From Pelobates cultripes (lineage: Eukaryota > Chordata > Amphibia > Anura > Pelobatidae), in contig OW240913.1 in assembly GCA_933207985.1 (NCBI GenBank), positions 355,618,943 through 355,682,942 on the forward strand: a stretch of 64,000 bases of DNA. Direction: 5' to 3'. Positions 1 through 10,965 of the stretch are shown here, piece by piece. How positions within the stretch are numbered: position 1 is the first letter of the stretch; each line of letters opens with the position of its first letter. The notes beneath the pieces were generated by a model. That model ran no database searches, was not told the origin of the DNA, and saw only the letters and a list, made by a program, of their open reading frames with translations. Both the position numbers and the translations under genes were made by a program.

Positions 1-940
1 GTCCAAGCCTTGTCTTGTTCTCACAAAGCCTGATTGGTCATTATGTGTAAGTTTTGGGAGAATGTTGGATAAGCGGTTTGCTAGGAGGTTGGTGTATAGT
101 TTGATATCTCCATTTAGTAAGGAGATGGGTTGGAAGTTGGGGCATTGTGTTGGGGATTTCCCTGGCTTCGGGAAGAGTGGAAATGTGAGCTTTCAACATC
201 TCAGGGGGCAGTGAGCCCTTCACGAAGCATTGATTAAATAACGTGGTTAGATGAGGTGATAGGGTAGATGCAAATGTTTGGTAGTAGAAATTAGTGTAGC
301 CGTCTGGGCCGGGTGCTTTGTGTTTAGGCAGTTGTGTGATAGTTTTTTCTATTTCCTCTATGGTGAATGGTGCAGATAAGGAGGCTATATCGTCAGGTGT
401 CAGTTTGGGGAGGTTCGCCTTAGCCAGGAAGTCCTAGATGGTAGGTATAGGAAGTGGTGTAGTTTCGGGGTTGTCTTTGAGGTTATAAAGTGTACTGTAG
501 TAGGAAGCAAATGCATCAACCAAGTCTTGTGGGTTTGTAAGTTTTTGTTTTGAGTCATTGGTAATGTAGGCTATTTTTGAGTTGGTGGTGCGTGCTTTGA
601 GCTGTGTTGACAGCAGCGCTCCCGCTTTGTTACCTTGCGTAAAGAAGTTGTATTTAAAACGCCTAAGCGTATGAGTTGTTTTCTTTAGTTCTATGTCTCG
701 GAGTTTGGATTGTAATGCCAAAAGTTGGTGTTGTAGGGTTTGTGTAGGTGCGGTCTTGTTTCTGTGTGTGAGGTTTGTTATCTCTGAGATCAATGTGGTG
801 TATTCTTTAAGCCTTTGTTTTTTGGCATAGCTACCTGCTCTAATAAGGATTCTGCGTATGACTGCTTTGTGTGCTTGCCATATAGTGGTCATGTCTACGT
901 CTGGGGTCATATTTGTGTGGAGGTAGGAGGTGATGTCCAT
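1..940 (-). pseudogene. LINE ORF2, linker and N-terminal part of reverse transcriptase, truncated by the window edge
   Basis: Segment 940-434 reads as the linker between endonuclease and reverse transcriptase (RRFKYNFFTQGNKAGALLS, then SYYSTLYN). A TAG at 434-436 interrupts the frame, which continues in phase through KAPGPDGYTNFYY, the fingers motif shared by LINE reverse transcriptases, to [11 protein letters not shown]. Near position 175 a one-base shift is needed to reach [18 protein letters not shown] and then [12 protein letters not shown] at the left edge, both standard RT blocks. The YADD-type catalytic block is beyond position 1. This is non-functional as it stands. Confidence 0.82.
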
Positions 941-941
941 A

Positions 942-1751
942 TCTTATTTGTTTCGTGACATTTGGGTCCATTAATAGGGAGTCGTTCAGTCTCCAGGACC
1001 CTTTACCCGACGTGGGGAACTGTTCTGCTAGAATTAGTGTTATTGGAGCATGATCCGATCAAGTTACCAAGCCTATGTGGGCCATCAGCACCTTATGCCT
1101 TGTTGTGATTGGTATGAGGAACCTGTCTATTCTCGTGTAAGTGTTGTGTGCTGGAGAGTGAAACGTGTAGTCCCATTCCAATGGATGGAGGATTCTCCTT
1201 GGGTCCAGGAAGTTATTGTGCAGAATCTGGTTGCATTGTGAGGAGGTGGCTTTGTTTTGTTTGTGTGCAGATGCTTTGGTAAGTTTGTGTGCTGAGGTTG
1301 TGTCCAGCGTGCAGTCCAGGAGGAAATTAGTGTCCCCTCCTATAATGAGTTCTCCGACTCTATACAAGCTTGCCAGGGCGAATATGCTATCCAGGAATTC
1401 TGTCTGGTTTGTGTGTGGACCATATATATTGAGAAATGTATACGGTTCGTTATTAATGTAGCATTGGAGCAAGAGATATCATCCCTGTTTGTCACCAATT
1501 TTTTTAACTAATGAGAATGCCACCGCTTTTCCTATTAGTATGGATACCCCTCTCTTTTTTGTCTTGTAACATGAGTGATAGTCATGGGGGAATATTTTGG
1601 AACAGAATTTGGGGCGGTTTCCCCACTTAAAGTGTGTCTCCTGGAAGAATGCTATGTGGGCTTTGTGTTTTTTCGCCTCTTCCAATGCGAGCCTTCGTTT
1701 GTGAGGGGAGTTTAAGCCTTTAATGTTTAAAGATAGTATGTTGAGTGTCAT
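942..1751 (-). pseudogene. LINE ORF2, apurinic/apyrimidinic-type endonuclease domain, two in-frame stops
   Basis: From ATG at 1751 the frame reads an APE-like endonuclease in family order: NIKGLNS near the start, FFQETH (the catalytic Glu block), IYGPH, GGDTN (normally GGDFN), DYTFHSP...RIDRFLI, and SDHAPI near the C-terminus. The same frame is interrupted by TGA at 1479-1481 and by TGA at 1059-1061. The second lies just before SDHAPI, where related elements usually have Trp, so a TGG-to-TGA change is likely. Reading continues in frame to about 945, where a frameshift moves it into the next segment. In active relatives this domain nicks target DNA to prime reverse transcription. Phe-to-Thr in GGDFN is a further sign of decay. 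Confidence 0.85.
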
Positions 1752-2753
1752 TTATGTGTGTGGTGGTGGGCAACTTTTTGGACTGTGACGTGGGACCAGA
1801 CGACCTTTGTATTGTTTTGGGATATAAGCGGCACTTATACCTTGTCGTGAGTAATGTTGTGGTGCTCTCGTTATTGCTTTGCTGTGTGGTTTTGTAAGGG
1901 TGGTTCGGTGGGGTTTAGACCTTCTGTTTTGCTGGGAGAGTAGTGGGTGTCAGGTTTTCAGTACTTGTGCAGAATGACCCTTGCAGTGTTGCAGCATGAC
2001 CAAATGGTTTGATGGTCCTTTGTGTACCTTCGTATTTTTGCCATGTGCCATGGTCGATACAATAGTGGTGTAATGGATTTGTGGGGTAAGGGGGCTACCA
2101 GGAACAAGTCATGCGACAAGATAACAGGGTGGTAGGAACTATATACATAAAACCGTTATTGAGAGTGCCTTGCGGCTTGGACGGTGACAACATGGCTCCT
2201 TTGAGTCTGGGGGGGGGTGGTGGCAAACAACTCAGTGGTCGGCACTCGGTAGTGTGAGAGATTAGTGTCTGCCCTGTGTCAATGCTTCCCGCATCCCCGG
2301 GCCCCGACTTGGTGACCCGACGGTGCGGTAAGGTCTAGCAGGGGCGGGAACCTCGGTTTTGTGGCATTACCGCCTCATAGACTTCTCGTTGTTCCCTTTA
2401 GTGTGGAGCGGTGCACAAGTCCATCTGTGTGTGTGGGGTGGGGCCCGTACATGCCAGGCATCTCCAGGGATTACTCCCCAGGAAGGCCGCACACGACCCA
2501 ACCTTTTGCATCGCCGCAGTGGAGGGGCCCAATCTTGGGGGCCCCGCACAGCCGCGAGGTTCTACAATATATTTTTTTAATGGCCAGGTCTGGACCGTAT
2601 GCATAGAGAACCATATAGTAAACATTTAGTAACCCATAAGAAAAAATTTTGAAAGAAAAATGATGGAAAACATAACAAATAAAGTCTCTTGTTAGTGAGA
2701 GTGGCGGGCTAGTGTGCCCTAGTGTGGAAGATAAGATCATGCATGTGGCAAAG
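1752..2753 (-). other. Inter-ORF region of the LINE
   Basis: About 1 kb between the ORF1 stop and the first ORF2 methionine I can support. It contains a run of nine or more G at about 2210 and scattered short open frames on both strands (2360-2740) with no recognisable domain. I treat it as non-coding LINE sequence. A decayed N-terminal extension of ORF2 cannot be excluded. Confidence 0.5.
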
Positions 2754-3818
2754 TCACTTAGCTGAGGCTGCTATATTCCAGTTGGTCGGCACCCTCCGTG
2801 GGGGTCGTCGGGGTTCTCCTTGCGCATCTCGGTCAGGTTCTGGAGGTAGGGCAATGTCCCACTCTGTAAGGATTCTTTTCCCCTCTTCCATGCTGGTAAC
2901 GTGGCGATCCACGCCATTGCGTCTGACGATCAGTCGGGCCGGGAACACCCACCGGTATAAGATGTTGACGTCTCGTAAGGCTCTTGTGATGAGGGCAAAT
3001 TCTTTTCTCTTCGACAATGTGGACACAGAGAGGTCTGTGAAGAGCTGGATTCCTGCAAATTTCTCCAGTAGGTCCTGAGTGCGTCCGGAGGCTTTCATAA
3101 TGCTGTCTTTAGTAGTATAGTAGTGTAGTTTTGCTATTGTGTCCCTCGGGACTGATGCAGGTAGAGATCTCGGTTTTGGAAACCGGTGTATGTGGTCAAT
3201 GAGGAAGTCCCGTTGCGTGAGGTCTGGGACTAGGTGTTGGAAGAGGCATGTGGCATAAGCCTGAAGATCCTGGGGTGAAACATCTTCCGGGATGCCGCGG
3301 AGGCGGATATTGCTGCGCCTGTCCCTATCCTCGGGGTCCGCCACTTTATCTGTTAGGCGGTCTAATTGTTCCTTCATTTCGGTGTAAGCATCTGCTAGAG
3401 TGTTGTGTGCAGATATGATTTCCTCGGTTTTGTCTTCAAGATGTGACGTCCTGTCACCTAGCACCTGAATGTCTGTTCTAATCTCCCGCGCCATTTTGGT
3501 TATATCTGCTTGTAGTGAGGCCTGCATGGCTTTTAGCATCTTGTGGACCGAAAGGTCTGTGGCTGGGGCTGCTGCCGGTTCAGAGACCGAGGTGAGGTCA
3601 CTGTTGTCTGATTAGGCCGCCGGTGATTTTGACGCGTTGGCGCCATCTTGGGCCTGCGGACTTGGTGAGGAGAGCGCCTGGATTTGTAACAGGGTCTGCT
3701 TGTGTTTTGTTTTCTTGGCAGATTTTCGATGCCATGCTTGTAGTAAGGTCGTTGCAGGCTTCTGTGGGTGGTTTAGGGCAAGCAATGCTAAGATAATCAC
3801 TGTGGAGGGATGGTTCAC
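2754..3818 (-). pseudogene. LINE ORF1 protein (RNA-binding, coiled coil + RRM), one in-frame stop
   Basis: Two open segments, 3818-3612 and 3611-2754, lie in the same reading frame and are separated only by a TAA at 3612-3614. Without it the frame would span about 354 codons, the usual size of L1-type ORF1p. The N-terminal part is Lys/Ser/Gln-rich and low in complexity. Residues about 94-160 contain heptad-like Leu/Ile spacing suggestive of a coiled coil. A basic RRSNIRLRGIPED motif near residue 167 is the typical start of the ORF1p RRM-like domain, followed by HIHRFPKPRS and a C-terminal domain ending in EWDIALPP. In this family ORF1p trimerises on the element's RNA. The ATG at 3818 is the first available, and a later start is possible. 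The single stop makes this one of the least damaged coding relics in the window. Confidence 0.85.
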
Positions 3819-3870
3819 GGAGGAGCTAACAGCTCATGCGACCATCTAGTTGAGCCATCAGGCCACGCCC

Positions 3871-4639
3871 CTAATATAACATTTTTATTTGAATTATATT
3901 ACAAATAAATCAAAATTGATCATTCAGTTTTATTTGCAATATAATAAAAATAAAAATATGTCATCATCAAAAGGATACAAATTGAAAAAAAAGGCTATAA
4001 ATAAATAAAACTAAACAAAAAAAAAAGAGAGAATGACCCATTCTTTGAAAGAGGTGATCAACACTTTCCTATATTCCTTGGGCTTTAATGATGAATTGAA
4101 GAGTGAAAAAGAGCTATACATCCATTCCTTGCCAATTACATTGAGAGCAGGGTGACACGGGGACAGAGTGAAATAGGGGGCTGTGACTCCCACTGCAGAC
4201 AAAGATATTAATCAATTTAATTAGTTGCTCAGTAAGTAGCACAGAAACCTTCAAACTGGAAAAATACATTAATATAAATATATTGCATGTCTGCTTCTAA
4301 ATAAAACAAAGTTCACGGCTGGAAATAAAACAATTAATTAACATTGGTGCTGTTCACTGGTGGAAAGTTTCTGAACACATCTAGTCACCTTTTGGTAGAA
4401 ACACTTTAAATGAAGACTGATGTTACTGTTTCGTGTGCAGTTCTGTGCTCGGAATGTTCCTGTTTTACATGATAGCTTTTTGTAATTTCTGTATACACAC
4501 GTTGATAAAGGAACCTGTTGAGTCTCACTATAAAAGCATACGGTATAATTAAACTATTGAATCAACAAAAAAGAAATGCTAATCACTGGAGAGTTATACG
4601 CATTATGTTCTATAAAGCAGGAATCTCAAGGATGATTGA
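3871..4639. other. No recognised feature
   Basis: AT-rich sequence with A-runs near 4010. I see no supported coding region, tandem array or known repeat end. Confidence 0.5.
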
Positions 4640-5150
4640 TTAAAGGGACACTATAGTCACCAGAACAACTACAGCTTATTGTATTTGTTCCGGTGAGTAG
4701 AATCATTCCCTTCAGGCTTTTTGTAGTAAACACAGTCTTTTCAGAGAAAATGCAGTGTTTACATTACAACCTGGTAATAACTTCACTGGACACTCCTCAG
4801 ATGGCTGTTAGAGGTGCTTCCTGGAGCAGTGCTGAACACTGAGCAGCACTGCCATGCAGTCTCTCCACCCACTGCATGCAGACACTGAACATTACTCATA
4901 GAGATGCATTTATTCAGGACTTTGTTTGGCTTGTGCTGGCTCTGCCTCTATGACATTCTCAGCCAATCTAATGGGGAAACATTGTGATTGGCTCAGACCA
5001 CCACTTCCAATGATGTCAGCAGACAGCAGGCAGGTTATAGGCAGACAGGGGCAGAGCCAGCAGCTTCAGACTTGAATACAAGTACATTTTTTCTATATTT
5101 AGAGAGGCAAGGGGAACTGGGGGCTAGATGGTGGTTTTGGAGGTGGGGCG
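4640..5150 (+). mobile_element. T2-like TTAA element, family A, left part
   Basis: Starts with TTAAAGGGACACTATAGT. It matches the element at 60650-61244 along its length: shared stretches include TACAGCTTATTG, GAGTAGAATCATT, CTCAGATGGCTGTTAGAG and GACTTGAATACA. Similarity stops near 5150, and a short piece resembling the family's right end (CTATAGGGTCAG, then AAATACATG) reappears only at about 6982. The terminal TTAAAGG and probable TTAA target duplication fit the T2 MITE group described in Xenopus. The family assignment is inferred from the termini alone. Confidence 0.75.
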
Positions 5151-5317
5151 GTCTGTCTGCCCTGATCATTGGGCTGACAGCTCCTGTGCAGCCCTGTAAT
5201 CCCGGCCGCCATGTGTGAGCTGTGCGGCCGCACAGAGCCCCATGGGAGCAGGGGGAGCCAGGCGGCCGGCACAGCTCACACATGGCCGGCTGGGATGAGA
5301 AAAATAAAAATAAATTT

Positions 5318-5396
5318 GCGGCGGGGGCGGGGCTTAGGTGCGGCGGGGGCGGAGCTAGCGTGCAGCAGGGGCGGGGCTTACTGTGCGGCGGCGGCC
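5318..5396 (+). repeat. GC-box tandem repeat, 22-23 bp x 3
   Basis: Three head-to-tail units of the form GCGGCGGGGGCGGGGCTTAGG, each holding a GGGGCGG Sp1-type box, in the most CpG-rich stretch of the window (about 5200-5400). It lies inside the sequence that interrupts the TTAA element, so it is probably part of a mobile element rather than a host promoter. I see no adjacent coding exon. Confidence 0.6.
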
Positions 5397-5479
5397 TGGC
5401 TGACTGCAGCATGGGAAGCAGGGAGTCCCTGCTTCCCCAACAACCAGCCTCCAGGAGCTCCAAGCAGGAGGTAAGAAGC

Positions 5480-6535
5480 AGGTCAGTGTGTCTGTGTGAG
5501 TGTGTGACTGTCTGTGTGTGACTGTCTGTGTGAGTGTGTGACTGTCTGTGTGAGTGTGTGACTGTCTGTGTGTGACTGTCTGTGTGAGTGTGTGACTGTC
5601 TATGTGAGTGTGTGACTGTCTGTGTGAGTGTGTGACTGTCTGTGTGTGACTGTCTGTGTGAGTGTGTGACTGTCTGTGTGAGTGTGTGACTGTCTGTGTG
5701 TGACTGTCTGTGTGAGTGTGTGACTGTCTATGTGAGTGTGTGACTGTCTATGTGTGTGTGTGACTGTCTGTGTGAGTGTGTGACTGTCTGTGTGTGCGTG
5801 ACTGTCTGCCTGTGTGTGTGTGTGTGACTGTCTGTCTGTGTGTGTGAGTGTGTGGCTGTCTGCCTGTCTTTGTATGTGTGGGTGTTTGCCTCGGTGTCAA
5901 TGACTGTCTGCCAGTGTGTGTGTGGCTGTCTGCCTGGGTGTCAGTGACTGTCTGCCTGTGTGTGTGGCTGTCTGCCTTGGTGTCAGTGACTGTCTGCCTC
6001 TGTGTGTGTGCGCGCGCATCTGCTAGTGAGGGAGCCTCTGTGTGTGTGTGTGCCTGCTAGTGAGTTTGTGTGTGTGTGCCTGCTAGTGAGTGAGCTTGTA
6101 TGTGTGTCAGTGAGCTTGTCTGTAGGGATTGTGTGTGTGTGTGTTAGTGAGCTTGTCTGTAAGGAGCATGGGTGTGTCGGAGCCTGTCGGTGGTGAGCAT
6201 GTGTGTACAGTGAGCTTGTCTGTAGTAAGCATGAGTGTGATCGTGAGCTTGTCTGTAGTGACCATATGTGTGTCAGTGAGCTTGTCTGTACTGAGCATGT
6301 GTGTGTCAGTGAGCTTCTCTGTAGTGAATCTGTGTGTTAGTGAGCTCTTCTGTAGTGAGCGTGTGTGTGTGTGACAGTGAGCTTGTCTATAGTAAGCTTG
6401 TGTGTATGTATCAGAGTTTGTCTGTACTAAAGTTGTGTGTGTACCAGTAACCTTGTCTGTGTGTGTCATTGTCTGTCAATGAGCCTATTTGTGTGCATCG
6501 GTAAGATTGTCTGTCTGTGTGTGAGTATGCTTTAC
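5480..6535 (+). repeat. TG-rich minisatellite, several unit types
   Basis: The array opens with a unit of about 20 bp, TGTGACTGTCTGTGTGAGTG (5485-5800). It moves through a GTCTGCCTGTGTG-type unit (5800-6000) and ends with units of about 33 bp around GTGAGCTTGTCTGTAGTGAG (6090-6470). The sequential change of unit suggests repeated local expansions. Open frames across it are products of the stop-poor repeat. Confidence 0.9.
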
Positions 6536-6648
6536 TGTATAATTTAATTACCCTAAAAGAACTAATATTTTGAATTAGAAGAAGAAATGTATCAATAAAA
6601 AAAAAATATATACTGTTGCATCACCAGGGCTCCAGTATCCAGTATATA

Positions 6649-6870
6649 TATAGGCAATTGAAATAGTTGGCTGCACTCTCGGATATCCTTAAAATGTAAC
6701 TTTTATTGAAATATTTAAGAGAAGATCAACGTTTCAGTCCCTCTTGTGGACTTGCATCAGGATCATGACGAAAGTCCACAAGAGGGACTGAAACATTGAT
6801 CTTCTCTTAAATATTTCAATAAAAGTTACATTTTCAGGAAATCCGAGAGTGCAGCCAACTATTTCAATTG

Positions 6871-6880
<10 letters not shown>
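6649..6880. repeat. Near-perfect palindrome, about 105-bp arms, 18-nt loop
   Basis: The left arm (6649-6753, from AGGCAATTGAAATAG to CCTCTTGTGGACTT) is the reverse complement of the right arm (6772-about 6880), with about three mismatches that I can count. The loop is about 18 nt, with GCATCAGGATCATGAC at its centre. Each arm carries GTTTCAGTCCCTC and an AATAAAAGT-type stretch in inverted orientation. The outer edge runs into a (TA)n tract at 6873-6903. It is probably a foldback MITE or an inverted duplication of one repeat end. Confidence 0.9.
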
Positions 6881-6906
<26 letters not shown>

Positions 6907-6974
6907 CTACATAGCACAATGACTTATGGGGCTGGCATAGATTTTTTTCCAGGGCTGCTTCGTATCCCCAGTCC

Positions 6975-7010
6975 GGCCCTGACTATAGGGTCAGAAATAC
7001 ATGCTTGTGT
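6975..7010 (+). mobile_element. Probable right-end remnant of the interrupted TTAA element
   Basis: CTATAGGGTCAGAAATACATG corresponds to the stretch before the right terminus of the 60650-61244 copy (CTATAGGGTCAGGAATACATG). What follows, TGTGCCTTTACAG, resembles a decayed TGTTCCTTTAA end with internal sequence lost. If correct, 5150-6975 is a later insertion or rearrangement inside one element. Confidence 0.45.
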
Positions 7011-8620
7011 GCCTTTACAGTAAACTGAGATAACTCAATACACTCCAGGAGATGACATCACATCAGTGTCTATGCAAGTGTCAACATTTCATTCAAGAAA
7101 TATGAACAAATAGTCATGGTTATGGTACATAGGACCCAAAAAATGTTTCCTTACATTTTGCAAGTGATGGAGTTATTAATCATAGGCTGCTGTGGAGTTA
7201 TTAATCATAGGATGCTGTGGAGTTGATATAAAGTCATACATCCACAATGGATGTGTTTAGATGTGCATTAATCCTGTACAGAGTAGATGACGGGTCTTGA
7301 TATACGATTTGCATAGTATTTGTGGGTGTAGGGGACAGTCGACACACACATTTGTAAATGATCAGGCAGTTTTCATTTTATGCAGTTTTCTGACAATATA
7401 TTTAATGTTTTATAATTGCTAGTTCCTATGGCTTCGTCAGTCATCTGAGCTAATTTGTTCTAATTTCCCCAAAGCTATATGAATGGTAATCATAGTAACT
7501 CCTTACAATGTCAAACGAAGAATGAGAACGTTTATAGTTGGAAAGGGAATATCGACACAAAAAAAAATCTTCCTGAATTGTTGAACAGACAGATAACCAT
7601 CTGGAAAGGAAATGAATCAAACGCTGAAATTATGTTACGCATTGTTTTTAACACAGAAAGTCTTGTCACTGTAAACGGTTTGCCCTGTAATGATCCTTAT
7701 TGATATATAGTGTGATAAAATAAAATGTTTTCAAAAGTGAAAAGATAGGACACTCAAAGCTAATTTCCCACCTGGTTACATTATTGCAACATTGGCACAA
7801 AATGATCACGTTCAGGTTAGATCCAAACTTCTAGAATTGGGTTTAATATTTTATTCGATGTTGTATTTGTAACTTTCAAAGGGTTTCCACAGTATTATTC
7901 ACATGGATAATTGTATCAAAATGTATTCTTAGTAATATCGTAAAACCCATGGAAAACTATACTAAGACCTGGTTCGATGATCAGTGTTAAAGTTTGAGTA
8001 TTGCTGGCCTTTCCTTATACAAACTCTCCAGTTGGCGAAATATGTGGATTGCTTTGTAAGAACAACCCATTTTGTCTTCTATTACAACATTTGACCTAGA
8101 ATTTCATTGGGTAATTTCAGACGATACATTTTCTTAATCTACGACTATTCTTGCATATATTTGTTGAATATTGTCCTTCGACTAATTTACAGCTATTGAT
8201 ACATAGTAACATCCTCTGCACAGAGATCAAGATTTACTACAGAACAGCGGTGGACTAAGCACTCGGCAAACTGCTCTTGGAGTCCTGCCTGTTTTCTTTG
8301 CATGGTAGACATTAAGGAACTGGCTCAACTAGGGAGTTCAAAGAGCTCCCAGCCTGCCTGATAACAGTATAGAAGCCTTGTAGCCTTCCATGGGCCCCTT
8401 TTGTTAAAGCTCCTTACCTCCTTTTGCGGCCATTCTAACTGCCCTTTCAGTCTGTCGGGGAAATGACCAATAATAGGAATCTAACTGAGAAGTTATTTCT
8501 CAGCCAGGGAATGCTGATTTAAAATAGAAATCAATCAGCACTTTTATAAACTTCAATGAAGATGAGATGCTCCTGACACATAAAGTATTTCTGAAAGTAT
8601 AGGTGCTTCATGTGTGTCGA
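7011..8620. other. No recognised gene; one short direct duplication
   Basis: AT-rich sequence. A 26-bp unit containing GGAGTTATTAATCATAGG is duplicated in tandem at about 7165-7225. The short open frame at 7479-7703 has no recognisable domain and lacks supporting context. Confidence 0.5.
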
Positions 8621-8624
8621 CTAT

Positions 8625-10075
8625 TCCTTTGAACATACACAGTGCTGCAATTCACAAATTTACCCGATTCACAATTCACATATACACTGCTACAATTCAC
8701 AAATATACCCCTTGTACAAATACACTGCTACAATTCACAAATATACCCCCTTATACATACATACTGCCACAATTCACAAATATACCCCTTATACATACAC
8801 ACTGCTACAATTATGAATTTTTCTCTGTCCTGATTTTTTTAGGTGTATCTTATATTTCATATTTGCATTTTGAGGACCTTTGAGGAACCCTCTTGTTATT
8901 ACCTGATTTATAAGGGAAGTAATTACCTTTATTGTAATTTTTTATGCTGCACCTGGGTGGTCTATATTTTTATATATATATTCCCTTATACATACACACT
9001 GCTACAATTCACAAATATACCCCTTATACATACATACTGCCACAATTCACAAATATACCCCCTTATACATACACAGTGCTACAATTCACAAACATACCCC
9101 CTTATACATACATACTGCCACAATTCACAAATATACCCCCTTATACATACATACTGCTACAATTCACAAATATACCCCCTTATACATACATACTGCCACA
9201 ATTCACAAATATACCCCCTTATACATACACACTGCTACAATTCACAAATATACCCCCTTATACATACATACTGCCACAATTCACAAATATACCCCTTATA
9301 CATACACACTGCTACAATTCACAAATATACCCCCTTATACATACATACTGCCACAATTCACAAATATACCCCTTGTACATATACACTGCTACAATTCACA
9401 AATATACCCCTTGTACATATACACTGCTACAATTCACAAATATACCCCCTTATACATACTACTGCCACAATTCACAAATATACCCCCTTATACATACACA
9501 CTGCTACAATTCACAAATATACCCCCTTATACATACATACTGCCACAATTCACAAATATACCCCTTATACATACACACTGCTACAATTCACAAATATACC
9601 CCCTTATACATACATACTGCCACAATTCACAAATATACCCCTTGTACATATACACTGCTACAATTCACAAATATACCCCTTGTACATATACACTGCTACA
9701 ATTCACAAATATACCCCTTGTACATATACACTGCTACAATTCACAAATATACCCCCTTATACATACATACTGCCACAATTCACAAACATACCCCCTTATA
9801 CATATATACTGCCACAATTCACAAATATACCCCTTGTACATATACACTGCTACAATTCACAAATATACCCCTTGTACATATACACTGCTACAATTCACAA
9901 ATATACCCCTTGTACATATACACTGCTACAATTCACAAATATACCCCCTTGTACATATACACTGCTACAATTCACAAATATACCCCCTTATACATACACA
10001 CTGCTACAATTCACAAATATACCCCCTTATACATACATACTGCCACAATTCACAAACATACCCCCTTATACATAC
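8625..10075 (+). repeat. Minisatellite, 38/39-bp unit, about 33 copies
   Basis: The unit is CACTGCTACAATTCACAAAT followed by ATACCCCCTTATACATA. A short block at about 8640-8810 is separated by roughly 170 bp of other sequence from the main block at about 8985-10070. Length variation is mainly CCCC versus CCCCC. Two variants, ACACTGCTAC and ATACTGCCAC, alternate through much of the first part of the main block. A third linker, TTGTACATAT, dominates around 9360-9460 and 9630-9960. Long open frames in three plus-strand frames reflect the absence of stops in the unit and are not genes. Confidence 0.95.
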
Positions 10076-10079
10076 TGTA

Positions 10080-10744
10080 CATACTGACTGCCTACATAAG
10101 ATATCCATGCCAAAACACACAATAATACAAACATCTATTCAAATACTAGCATGTATATTGGGTTTCGGTGGAGCAGGGCCCAGTTTTGTCCAGGAGTCTA
10201 GACTCCTGTCAGTCCTTCCCCGCTGCAGTGTATTTAGATACCAGGGGATCATCAACACATGTCAGGGCTGTTACTGTTCTATGGCTTCTTTTTGAAGCCT
10301 AACTCCAATGGACCACCCTGCATTTCAGCAAACAGCCAGTGTCCAGTGATGATTTTTCCAGAAGTGTTTTCTTTTACTGATTGAGAAATGCTGAATGTGA
10401 TGGACACATGTCTCTATTCAGCCTGTGTAGCCGTAATTCTGGGAAGTTTGCTGTTTGTAAAATGGAATCACCTTACCTGTCCAGATAGCATGGGTGACTC
10501 CAGATATGAAGTCAAACCATTCTAAAATGGTGGGGGTTGTTGTTGATGTTCCTGGCACAGCACGCTGTAATGGATATGACTTTTGGAGTGCTCCTTTGAC
10601 ACTATCAAATAATTATATTTGTCGTAATTTACAACAAAATATTGTGCGGTCATTGGTTTTCTAAAATGATGTATTTATAATGAGTCAAATTAAAATATAG
10701 TGGAATCTCGTGATGCTCTACTAAATGTGGTAGAATGCTCTATT
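10080..10744. other. No recognised feature
   Basis: Unique-looking sequence. It includes a 16-bp perfect palindrome AGGAGTCTAGACTCCT at about 10192. No coding evidence. Confidence 0.5.
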
Positions 10745-10965
10745 CTTAATACAAAATGCACCTGTGATAATTGTTGATTATATTTCTTACCTGTTCTGTG
10801 TTTAATTTATATATGTTGTGTATTAATATTATTTTGTAATTGTAATATTATCTTGTGCCCACTTGTAACAATGGAATGTGTGTGGACCTAGGACAAATGA
10901 GAGCAATCTCAAAGTATACTTCCTGATCAAATATTTTATCAATAAATAAATCAATAAAATACTCT
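10745..10965 (+). mobile_element. LINE 3' UTR and tail, same family as 50822-53035
   Basis: Matches the reverse complement of the LINE 3' end at 50822-52180: AAAATGCACCTGTGATAATT, GATTATATTTCTTACCTGTT, TATTAATATTATTTTGTAAT, then GTGTGGACCTAGGACA and GCAATCTCAAAGTATACTTC, and a tail of AATAAATAAATCAATAAA. It is 5'-truncated, as is common for LINE insertions. It serves as a natural uninterrupted reference for the copy at 51-52 kb. Confidence 0.75.

Larger units (their letters stand above)
1..3870 (-). mobile_element. L1/Tx1-clade non-LTR retrotransposon, 5' end present, 3' part outside the window
   Basis: Read on the minus strand, the order is a short 5' leader starting near 3870 with a GGGGCGTGGCCTGATGG-like start, ORF1 (3818-2754), a roughly 1-kb inter-ORF region, then ORF2 with an APE-type endonuclease (from 1751) and the start of a reverse transcriptase that leaves the window at position 1. 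This order is that of L1/Tx1-group LINEs. Both ORFs are broken, but by only about six visible lesions in 3 kb: one stop in ORF1, three stops and two frameshifts in ORF2. The copy is therefore dead but not ancient. The reverse-transcriptase catalytic core and the 3' tail would lie left of the window. Confidence 0.85.

Noticed and set aside
2359..2740. Several overlapping frames of 60-90 codons
   Set aside because: They lie in the LINE inter-ORF region, overlap on both strands and show no domain.
5035..5521. Pro/Cys- or Gly-rich frames in GC-rich DNA
   Set aside because: GC-rich sequence lowers stop frequency. Frames on both strands overlap the GC-box repeat and the start of the TG array.
7973..7990. 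GGTTCGATGATC, resembling a tRNA B box
   Set aside because: No matching A box or cloverleaf arms at the right spacing.
8985..10070. CRISPR-like regular repeat
   Set aside because: Units are directly tandem with no unique spacers, variants are clustered, and the surroundings are clearly vertebrate DNA.
8610..10295. Three overlapping plus-strand frames up to 414 codons
   Set aside because: They follow the 38/39-bp minisatellite exactly, and the repeated peptides simply cycle through the three frames.
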